Positions 52,992 to 60,501 of a stretch of DNA of 64,000 nucleotides are shown here, piece by piece; position 1 is the stretch's first letter, and each line of letters begins with the position of its first letter. Under the pieces are notes generated by a model. The model was not told where the DNA came from and made no database searches. It saw only the letters and a program-made list of their open reading frames with translations. Both the position numbers and the translations under genes were made by a program. The DNA comes from Altererythrobacter sp. B11 (lineage in GTDB: Bacteria; Pseudomonadota; Alphaproteobacteria; Sphingomonadales; Sphingomonadaceae): assembly GCF_003569745.1 (NCBI RefSeq), contig NZ_AP018498.1:1587001-1651000 (forward strand). Reading direction: 5' to 3'.

Positions 52992-53744
52992 ATGTTCGAC
53001 CTTACGGGAATGACCGCCCTCGTCACGGGCTCCAGCGGCGGGATCGGCTCGGCCATCGCGCGGGCGCTGGCGCAGCAGGGGGCGCGGATTGCGCTGTCCG
53101 GCTCCAACCCGGCGAAGCTGCGCGCCTTTCGGGATGAGCTGAATAACGAATTCGGCCACGATCACGTGGAGATCACCTGCGATCTCTCCAACACCACGCA
53201 GGTGGAGGAACTCATCCCCGCGGCCATGGATACGCTGGGCCAGCTGGACATTCTGGTGAACAATGCCGGCATCACGCGCGACAACCTCGCCATGCGGATG
53301 AAGGATGACGAGTGGCAGCAGGTGATCGCCATCAATCTGGAGGCGGCGTTTCGCCTGATGCGCGCGGCGGCCCGGCCGATGATGAAGGCGCGCTTCGGCC
53401 GCATCGTCACCATCACCAGCGTGGTGGGCGCCACCGGCAATCCCGGCCAGATGAATTACGCCGCCGCCAAGGCAGGGCTTACCGGCATGACCAAGAGCTT
53501 CGCGCAGGAAGTGGCGAGCCGCGGCATCACCGCCAATTGCGTGGCTCCCGGCTTCATCCGCACCCCGATGACCGATGTCCTGCCCGACGCCCAAAAGGAG
53601 GCGCTGAACAGCCGCATCCCGATGGGCCGCATGGGCGAGGGCGGAGATATCGGCGCTGCCGTGGCCTATCTCGCCTCGCGCGAGGCGGGCTATGTCACCG
53701 GGCAGACGCTGCATGTGAACGGCGGCATGGCGATGTTCTCCTGA
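52992..53744 (+). CDS. fabG: 3-oxoacyl-ACP reductase
   Basis: NADPH-dependent reductase of the fatty acid elongation cycle, SDR fold. The 250-residue protein has TGSSGGIGSAIA (cofactor loop), NNAGITRDNL, the catalytic Ser region ITSVVGATGNPGQMN and the YAAAK Tyr-Lys pair. The ATG at 52992 follows GGAG by 6 bases. It lies downstream of fabD, separated by the GxxExxY cassette. Confidence 0.96.
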   Translation: MFDLTGMTALVTGSSGGIGSAIARALAQQGARIALSGSNPAKLRAFRDELNNEFGHDHVEITCDLSNTTQVEELIPAAMDTLGQLDILVNNAGITRDNLAMRMKDDEWQQVIAINLEAAFRLMRAAARPMMKARFGRIVTITSVVGATGNPGQMNYAAAKAGLTGMTKSFAQEVASRGITANCVAPGFIRTPMTDVLPDAQKEALNSRIPMGRMGEGGDIGAAVAYLASREAGYVTGQTLHVNGGMAMFS

Positions 53745-53908
53745 CAGGGCATCACCCTGGCGCAGCGGTGCATTTATCCCCAAGCGAATCCCCGGATAAG
53801 GGCATTGATCCTTGCCGCGGGCGATGCCACCGCTAAGGATAGAGGACGATTTTCCGGCGCTTGTGGGCGATTCCGGCCGCAGCGGCGCAAGGGGGTTAGA
53901 AGGATACG

Positions 53909-55036
53909 ATGAAGGCCACCATCGAACGCGCGAGGCTGCTGCGCTGTCTGTCTCATGTCCAGTCGGTGGTTGAGCGGCGGAACACGATTCCGATCCTCTC
54001 CAACGTGCTGATCGAAGCGGATGTGGACGGCCGGCTGAAGGTGACGGCCACCGATCTGGACCTGCAGGTCGTCGAAAGCCTGGCGGCCGTGTCCGTGGAA
54101 AGCGCGGGCGCGATCACCGTCTCTGCACATCTGCTGTTCGACATTGCACGCAAGCTGCCCGACGGGGCGCAGGTGAGCCTGGAGACGGCCGATAACCGGA
54201 TGACGGTGAAGGCCGGCCGCAGCCGCTTCCAGCTGCCGACCCTGCCGCGCGACGATTTCCCGCTGATCGTGGAAGGCGATCTGCCGACCAGCTTCGAACT
54301 GCCGGCCAAGATGCTGGCCGAACTGATCGACCGCACCCGCTTCGCGATCTCCACCGAAGAGACGCGCTATTACCTCAACGGTATCTTCCTGCATGTCTCG
54401 GATGAGGATGCGCCGGTGCTCAAGGCCGCGGCGACCGACGGGCACCGCCTCGCGCGTTTCACCCTGCCGCGCCCCGATGGGGCTGATGGCATGCCGGACG
54501 TGATCGTGCCCCGCAAGGCGGTGGGCGAATTGCGCAAGCTCCTGGAAGAATCGCTGGACGGGAACGTCGAAATCGATCTTTCGGCCAGCAAGATCCGCTT
54601 CACCCTGGGCGGGGAGGGCGGGGTCGTCCTTACCAGCAAGCTGATCGACGGAACCTTCCCCGATTACAGCCGCGTGATTCCCACCGGAAACGACAAGCTG
54701 CTGAAGATCGATCCGCGCAGCTTCTACCAGGGCGTCGATCGCGTGGCGACGATCGCGACGGAGAAGACCCGCGCTGTGAAGATGGGATTGGAAACCGACA
54801 AGGTCACGCTTTCGGTCACCTCGCCGGACAACGGCACGGCGGCGGAAGAAGTGCCGGCGAGCTACAGTTCCGATCCCTTCGAGATCGGTTTCAATGCCAA
54901 TTATCTCAAGGATATCCTCGCCCAGATCGACAGCGATACGGTGGAAATCCACCTGGCCGATCCGGGCGCGCCCACGCTGATCCGGCAGGATGAGAAGAGC
55001 CCGGCGCTCTATGTCCTGATGCCCATGCGCGTCTGA
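53909..55036 (+). CDS. dnaN: DNA polymerase III beta subunit (sliding clamp)
   Basis: Ring clamp of 375 residues that keeps the replicase on DNA. MKATIERARLLRCLSHVQSV, ERRNTIPILSNVLIEA, ATDGHRLAR and the C-terminal YVLMPMRV are diagnostic, and three clamp domains are covered. AAGGA precedes the ATG. dnaA and recF are not adjacent, as in other sphingomonads, so the origin need not be here. Confidence 0.97.
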   Translation: MKATIERARLLRCLSHVQSVVERRNTIPILSNVLIEADVDGRLKVTATDLDLQVVESLAAVSVESAGAITVSAHLLFDIARKLPDGAQVSLETADNRMTVKAGRSRFQLPTLPRDDFPLIVEGDLPTSFELPAKMLAELIDRTRFAISTEETRYYLNGIFLHVSDEDAPVLKAAATDGHRLARFTLPRPDGADGMPDVIVPRKAVGELRKLLEESLDGNVEIDLSASKIRFTLGGEGGVVLTSKLIDGTFPDYSRVIPTGNDKLLKIDPRSFYQGVDRVATIATEKTRAVKMGLETDKVTLSVTSPDNGTAAEEVPASYSSDPFEIGFNANYLKDILAQIDSDTVEIHLADPGAPTLIRQDEKSPALYVLMPMRV

Positions 55037-55177
55037 GCGGGGCGGCGGCAGGCCGTAGTACCAGCCGTACCCGAGCGCCACGCCTGCTCCTGCTGGTGCG
55101 GACGGTCGAGTTGCGCTCGACAATCTGGCCCGCCAATCCACGTTGCCAGCAGGGCAGGTAACACCGCCCGCAAGTCT

Positions 55178-55189
55178 GACAACGTTGTC
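55178..55189. promoter_or_regulatory. Palindromic operator candidate (LacI type) upstream of the esterase-glucosidase pair
   Basis: GACAACGTTGTC is a perfect 12-bp palindrome with a central CG, the form typical of LacI-family operators. It lies 114 bp before the carboxylesterase ATG in a 266-bp gap that otherwise shows nothing clear. No regulator gene is in the window. Confidence 0.5.
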
Positions 55190-55302
55190 TCGTTCTTCTG
55201 GACAGCAGTCGGTCTCAGCGATACCAACGTCGGGATGGGGCGCGGCTGCGCCCGAGCGAGAGATGCCGCCTTAACGGCCTCCGCGCAGAGAGGGGATGTG
55301 CC

Positions 55303-56739
55303 ATGGCTCCGAAGAATGTTTCCGTTTCATCCGGCCTCGCCGCCGTAGCCGCCGGGTTGCTGCTGTGCGCGTCGGCTTCCGCGCAGGAAGCCACGACGGA
55401 AACCGGGCGGGTCGCCGGCGCGACGGAAGATGGCGTGGAGATGTGGAAGGGCATACCCTTCGCGGCTCCGCCGGTGGGCGACCTGCGCTGGCGTGCGCCG
55501 CAGCCGGCAAAGGGCTGGAGCGGCGTGCGGCAGGCGACTTCCTACGGGCATGACTGCATGCAGGTGCCGTTCCCCAGCGATGCCGCACCGCTCGGCTCCA
55601 CACCCGCGGAAGACTGCCTGTACCTCAACGTCTGGCGGCCGGCCGGGGCGCAGGGCAAGCTGCCGGTGGTCTTCTGGATCTACGGCGGCGGCTTCGTGAA
55701 TGGCGGCGCATCGCCGCCGACCTATTCCGGCGCCAATCTCGCACGCCAGGGCGTCGTCTTCGTCAGCGCCAATTACCGCGTCGGGCGCTTCGGCACCTTC
55801 GCGCATCCGCAGCTGACCGCTGAAAACGCGGATGGCGGGCTGCTCGGCAATTACGGCTTCATGGACCAGCTAGCCGCGCTCCAATGGGTGCAGCGGAACA
55901 TCGCGGCTTTCGGCGGTGATCCGGCGAATGTCACCATCGTGGGCGAATCCGCGGGCGGTTCCTCCGTGCACACGCTCGTCACCTCGCCGCTGGCGACGGG
56001 GCTGTTCGCGAAGGCGGTGGTGATGTCCGGCGGGGACGGTACGGCGATGAGCGGCAGCGGTCTTGCCGGGGTGGAGAAGATCGGCCTCGACTTCGCGCAG
56101 GCCAAGGGCATCGCGCCGGACGATCCGCAGGCGCTGGCAAAGCTGCGCGCCTTGTCTGCGGAAGAGGTGACCGACGGGCTCAACCTGATGGCGCTGTTTG
56201 CGCCGCAGGGGCCGCGCACCTTCGCCAGCCCCTTCGTGGACGGGAAGCTCGCGGTGGATGCGGGCGCGGCCTACGCATCGGGCGCGTTCCCGCATGTCCC
56301 GATGATGATCGGCGCGACCAGTGCGGACATCGGCGGGAAAACCGGCCCGATGGTCGCCGGCGCGCGCCGGGTGGCCGGCGTAATCGCCGATCAGGGCGCG
56401 CCGGTGTACGAATACCGCTTCTCCTATGTCGCGGATTCGGTCGATGCCGATGGCGCCCAGCACGCCACGGACATTCCCTTCTTCTTCGACACAACGGCGA
56501 TCAAATATGGCGATGCGACCACCCCGCGCGATGTTGCGATGGGGCAGGCGATGAGCCGCTATCTCACCAATTTCGCCAAGACCGGCGACCCGAACGGTGC
56601 CGGGCTGCCCCCATGGCCGCCCTACGCCAGCAAGACCGACATGATCATGGACTTTTCCGAGGCAGGGAAGGCGGTTCCGCAGAAGGACCCCTGGGGCGCC
56701 GAAATCGACACCGCCTCGTCCCGGCCCGCCGAACAGTAA
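55303..56739 (+). CDS. Type-B carboxylesterase / lipase family protein
   Basis: A 478-residue exported alpha/beta hydrolase of the carboxylesterase type-B family. A signal peptide ends ASAQE. The oxyanion segment VFWIYGGGFVNGG and nucleophile S216 in GESAGGSS are clear. The C-terminal part is shorter than in many members; the His is in the region DSVDADGAQHATDIPFFF. Substrate is unknown; because the next gene is a GH3 glucosidase 12 bp away, removal of acyl groups from glycosides is a reasonable inference. AGAGAGGGG precedes the ATG. Confidence 0.88.
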   Translation: MAPKNVSVSSGLAAVAAGLLLCASASAQEATTETGRVAGATEDGVEMWKGIPFAAPPVGDLRWRAPQPAKGWSGVRQATSYGHDCMQVPFPSDAAPLGSTPAEDCLYLNVWRPAGAQGKLPVVFWIYGGGFVNGGASPPTYSGANLARQGVVFVSANYRVGRFGTFAHPQLTAENADGGLLGNYGFMDQLAALQWVQRNIAAFGGDPANVTIVGESAGGSSVHTLVTSPLATGLFAKAVVMSGGDGTAMSGSGLAGVEKIGLDFAQAKGIAPDDPQALAKLRALSAEEVTDGLNLMALFAPQGPRTFASPFVDGKLAVDAGAAYASGAFPHVPMMIGATSADIGGKTGPMVAGARRVAGVIADQGAPVYEYRFSYVADSVDADGAQHATDIPFFFDTTAIKYGDATTPRDVAMGQAMSRYLTNFAKTGDPNGAGLPPWPPYASKTDMIMDFSEAGKAVPQKDPWGAEIDTASSRPAEQ

Positions 56740-56751
56740 AGGCACGAAGAC

Positions 56752-58992
56752 ATGAAGCGCATTACCTACGCCCTCGCGGCGCTCGCCAGCCTTCCCTCAC
56801 TGACCTGCGCCACCGGCTCCCTTGTCGCGCAGGAAAGCGCGCCCGCCCGCCCGTGGATGAACAGCAAGCTCACGCCCGACCAGCGCGCCGACCTGCTGCT
56901 GCGCGAGATGACGACGGACGAAAAGGTCGCCATCCTCCATGGGCCCATGGCGGTGGCGTTCGGCCCCGGCCAGAAGATACCGGAAAAGGCCGTGGGCGGT
57001 GCCGGCTATATCCCCGGCAACGAACGGCTGGGCATTCCCGCGCAGCAGGAAAGCGACGCCAGCCTCGGCGTCACCAATCCCGGGCTGGTCCGCGGGGTGC
57101 AGGACATGTCCACCGCCCTGCCGTCCAGCCTGGCGCTGGCGGCCACCTTCAATCCCGAGATCGCCTTTGCCGGCGGGCGCATGGTTGGCGAAGAGGCGCG
57201 GGCCAAGGGTATCAACGTCATGCTCGCCGGCGGGGTCAACCTGCTGCGCGATCCGCGTGGCGGGCGCAATTTCGAATATGCGGGCGAGGATCCGCTGCTG
57301 GCCGGCATCATGGCGGGCGAAAGCATCCGCGGCATCCAGTCGGCGGACATCATTTCCACGGTCAAGCACTACGCCCTGAACGATCAGGAGCATGACCGCA
57401 TGACGGCGGATTCGGTGATCGCCGAGGATGCCGCGCGCGAGAGCGACCTGCTCGCGTTCCAGATCGCCATCGAACGGGGCAAGCCGGGTTCGGTCATGTG
57501 CGCCTACAACCTCATCAACGGGGTTTACGGCTGCCAGAACGATTTCCTGCTGAACCGCGTGCTCAAGGGTGACTGGGAGTATCCCGGCTATGTGATGTCG
57601 GACTGGGGGGCGGTGCATGAACTTGGCGCCTTCACCGCCGGCCTCGATCAGCAGTCCGGCGAGCAGCTGGACAAGCAGGTGTGGTTCGGCGAGCCGCTCA
57701 AGAAGGCCGTTGCCGATGGCAGCATCCCGGCCGCGCGGCTGGACGATGCGGCGCACCGCGTGCTCCGTTCCATGTTTGCGCATGGCCTGTTCGACAATCC
57801 GCCCGCCAAGGCGGACATCGATTTCGAAAGCCATGGCAAGATCGCCCAGGCCGAAGCCGAGGAAGCGATCGTTCTGCTGAAGAACGCCGGCGGCGTGCTG
57901 CCGCTGGCGGCGCAGAGCGGGCGCATCGCGGTGATCGGCGCGAGTGTCGAGGCCGGCGTACCCTCCGGCGGCGGTTCCTCGCAGGTAGCCAATCCCTATC
58001 GCCCCTCGGTGGGAGGCGTCCCGGCGCCGGTGCGCACCGTGCCGCTTGGCGGCGAGGGCCTGATGGCGAATTGGATGAATGTCGTGTTCCATCCCTCGGC
58101 CCCGCTGGCCGCGATTCGGGAGCGGGCGAAGGGGGAGGTCAGCTTCGACTCCGGCCTCTACCCCGCAGGCGCCGCACGCGCTGCCGGCGAGGCCGATGTG
58201 GCGATCGTCTTCGCCTACCAGCCCACGACCGAAGGCGACGATGCGGGGGACATGGCGCTTCCCTTCGGGCAGGACGCGCTGATCGAAGCCGTCGCCGCCG
58301 CCAATCCGAATACCATCGTGGTGCTGCAGACGGGCAATCCCGTGCGCATGCCCTGGGCCGACAAGGTGAAGGGCGTCCTGCAGGCATGGTTTGGCGGGCA
58401 GAAGGGCGGGGAGGCGATCGCCCGCGTGCTGTTCGGCGAGGTGAATCCCTCGGGCCACCTCCCGCTCAGCTGGCCGGTGGACGAAAGCCAGTTGCCGCGG
58501 CCGGAAATTCCCGGCTGGGACGCACCCGAAGGCACGCGGGTGACGGTGAATTACGATATCGAAGGCTCCGATGTCGGCTATCGCTGGTTTGCCCGCCAGT
58601 CCACCCAGCCGCGCTACTGGTTCGGGCACGGCCTCAGCTACACCGATTTCGGCTATGCCAATCTGAAGGTCGCCGGCGGCAAGACCGTGACCGCCAGCGT
58701 CGATGTGACCAACACCGGCAAGGTGCAGGGCAAGGATGTCGTGCAGCTTTATCTGACCGACAAGCCCGGTGGCGTTGCGCGGCGGCTGCTCGGCTTCCAG
58801 AAGGTGGAACTGGCGCCGGGCGAAACGAAGCGGGTGACGCTCACCGCCGATCCGCGCCTCCTCGCCGAATATGAAACGGGTCGCGGCTGGCGGATCGATG
58901 CGGGCGCTTACACCGTGGGCGTCGGGCATGATGCCGGAACTATGGAACTGACCGGGTCTGTCACGCTGCGCAGCGCGCGGCTCGATCCCTGA
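56752..58992 (+). CDS. Glycoside hydrolase family 3 beta-glucosidase-like enzyme
   Basis: A 746-residue exported GH3 enzyme (BglX-like). After a signal peptide ending near SLVAQE come the (beta/alpha)8 domain with the nucleophile D284 in GYVMSDWGAVHE, KHYALNDQEHDR (substrate-binding Lys-His), the (alpha/beta)6 sandwich domain with GGGSSQVANPY, and a C-terminal fibronectin-like domain (VTASVDVTNTGKVQGKDVVQ). Second gene of the esterase-GH3 pair. Confidence 0.93.
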   Translation: MKRITYALAALASLPSLTCATGSLVAQESAPARPWMNSKLTPDQRADLLLREMTTDEKVAILHGPMAVAFGPGQKIPEKAVGGAGYIPGNERLGIPAQQESDASLGVTNPGLVRGVQDMSTALPSSLALAATFNPEIAFAGGRMVGEEARAKGINVMLAGGVNLLRDPRGGRNFEYAGEDPLLAGIMAGESIRGIQSADIISTVKHYALNDQEHDRMTADSVIAEDAARESDLLAFQIAIERGKPGSVMCAYNLINGVYGCQNDFLLNRVLKGDWEYPGYVMSDWGAVHELGAFTAGLDQQSGEQLDKQVWFGEPLKKAVADGSIPAARLDDAAHRVLRSMFAHGLFDNPPAKADIDFESHGKIAQAEAEEAIVLLKNAGGVLPLAAQSGRIAVIGASVEAGVPSGGGSSQVANPYRPSVGGVPAPVRTVPLGGEGLMANWMNVVFHPSAPLAAIRERAKGEVSFDSGLYPAGAARAAGEADVAIVFAYQPTTEGDDAGDMALPFGQDALIEAVAAANPNTIVVLQTGNPVRMPWADKVKGVLQAWFGGQKGGEAIARVLFGEVNPSGHLPLSWPVDESQLPRPEIPGWDAPEGTRVTVNYDIEGSDVGYRWFARQSTQPRYWFGHGLSYTDFGYANLKVAGGKTVTASVDVTNTGKVQGKDVVQLYLTDKPGGVARRLLGFQKVELAPGETKRVTLTADPRLLAEYETGRGWRIDAGAYTVGVGHDAGTMELTGSVTLRSARLDP

Positions 58993-59046
58993 ACTGACTG
59001 TGCTATCCCCGGTGCGCCAGTGGCGCCCGGGTGATCGGCGCACCCG

Positions 59047-60354
59047 CTATCGGCCGGCGCGGATCATCGCTTCGATGTCCACGAACTTCTCGCGCGGGGC
59101 GCCTTCGCGGGCGGCTGTCTCCTCCGCTTCCTCGATCTTCTTCCAGTCGCGGAAGGTGACGACGTCGAGTCCGCGCTCCGCCGCCAGCCGGTCGAAGCCT
59201 TCGCGGCCCGGCTTGCCGGCCGCCGCGTCGTGGTCCGGAAAGTCGGCGGCGATCTTCTCCACCACGCCATAGCCATCGGGCCGATTGGTGCCGATCGTGC
59301 CCGACGGGCCACGCCGTGCCCAGCCGACGCAGTAGAGGCCGGGGCCGATACGCCCTTCGTCATTAGTGAAGCGGCCTTGCCGCTCGTCGAACGGCACGCC
59401 GGGAATCGGCGCGGTGCGATAGCCGATGCAGCTGACCACCAGATCGGCGGGAATGCGAAAGGTCTCACCCGTAGCTTCCGCGCGGCCATCCACCAGCCGC
59501 GTGCGCTCGACCTCCAGCGCCGTCACGCTGCCCTCTCCCACCAGCGCGCGGGGTTGCGCCATGAAGGCGAATTCGATCGTGATCGGCCGGTCATCATCCC
59601 CTTGCGCCGCGGCGAATTCGCGCAGCAGGCCCACGGATTTGCGCTGCCCCGGCTCCAGCGCGGCATCCGCCGTCTCCTCGGGCAGGTCCTCGGGCCGGAC
59701 CAGCGGCCGGGCGCGTTCCAGCGCCCCCAGCTCGCCCAGTTCCTTGGGCGTCATCATGATCTGGTGGGGCCCGCGCCGGCCGAGGATCACGATTCGCCGC
59801 AGACGCGAGCTTTCCAGCGCCTCCAGCGCATGGCCCACGATGTCGCTTCCGGCGAATTCGGCCCGGCTCTTGGAAAGAATGCGGGCGACGTCCAGCGCCA
59901 CATTACCCATGCCGATCACCACGGCGGTGGTGCCGGACAGATCGGGGTTCAGCGCAGCGAACTGCGGGTGGCCATTGTACCAGCCGACGAAGGCGGCACT
60001 GCCGAACACATTGCGCAGATCCTCCCCCGGGATGCCCAGCGGGCGATCATGCGGCGCGCCGGTCGCCAGGACCACTGCGTCGTAAAGTTCCTGCAGTTCA
60101 CCGATCGAAATGTCCTCACCCACGGCGACATTGCCGACGAAGCGGACGTTCTCGCTCAGTGCCACCTTCTCGTAGCGGCGCGAGACGGCCTTGATGGACT
60201 GGTGATCCGGCGCCACGCCCGTGCGGATCAGGCCATAGGGAACCGGCAGACGGTCGAACACGTCCACCCGTACATCCTCGCCGAAGGTCTTCTGTGCGGC
60301 TTCCGCGGTGTAATATCCGGCGGGGCCGGACCCGATGATCGCGATATGCCGCAA
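59047..60354 (-). CDS. FAD/NADP oxidoreductase, adrenodoxin reductase (FprA) type
   Basis: A 435-residue flavoprotein of the adrenodoxin/ferredoxin-NADP reductase family. The FAD loop GSGPAGYYTAE, VDVFDRLPVPYGLIRTGVAPDH, the NADP-side VVIGMGNVALDVARI and the closing GWARRGPSGTIGTNRPDG are typical. The TTG start at 60354 is chosen because GGGAGAAGG lies just upstream and the FAD motif then begins a few residues in; an ATG at 60411 would add 19 poorly conserved residues. It probably donates electrons to ferredoxin-dependent monooxygenases, such as P450s. No ferredoxin gene is adjacent. Confidence 0.88.
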   Translation of the reverse strand: MRHIAIIGSGPAGYYTAEAAQKTFGEDVRVDVFDRLPVPYGLIRTGVAPDHQSIKAVSRRYEKVALSENVRFVGNVAVGEDISIGELQELYDAVVLATGAPHDRPLGIPGEDLRNVFGSAAFVGWYNGHPQFAALNPDLSGTTAVVIGMGNVALDVARILSKSRAEFAGSDIVGHALEALESSRLRRIVILGRRGPHQIMMTPKELGELGALERARPLVRPEDLPEETADAALEPGQRKSVGLLREFAAAQGDDDRPITIEFAFMAQPRALVGEGSVTALEVERTRLVDGRAEATGETFRIPADLVVSCIGYRTAPIPGVPFDERQGRFTNDEGRIGPGLYCVGWARRGPSGTIGTNRPDGYGVVEKIAADFPDHDAAAGKPGREGFDRLAAERGLDVVTFRDWKKIEEAEETAAREGAPREKFVDIEAMIRAGR

Positions 60355-60501
60355 TGGCCTTCTCCCAGGGCTTTCAGACCGGGATTGTAACCCGACAAGG
60401 AGGCGCGGCAAGCCCTTTGCCGCGGCCCTAAGTGGTGCATTAATTTGCTGTAAAACTGCCGCTTTAACCCTTTGTCAAAGGGGCTAGCCCAGAGGTCGGG
60501 C

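Noticed and set aside
50682-53783. A 1033-codon open frame on the minus strand opposite ldcA, fabD, the GxxExxY gene and fabG
   Set aside because: Same reason: it mirrors four recognisable genes and has low-complexity composition.
53745-53908. Replication origin upstream of dnaN
   Set aside because: One near-match to a DnaA box (TTATCCCCA at 53774-53782) is too little; there is no dnaA, no AT-rich unwinding region and no box cluster.
56797-59043. A 748-codon minus-strand frame opposite the GH3 gene
   Set aside because: GH3 catalytic motifs are on the plus strand; the antisense frame is a GC artefact.
59012-59044. Terminator between the convergent GH3 and FprA-like genes
   Set aside because: An 8-bp stem exists (59011-59018 with 59037-59044) but the loop is 18 nt and no T-run follows, so support is too weak.
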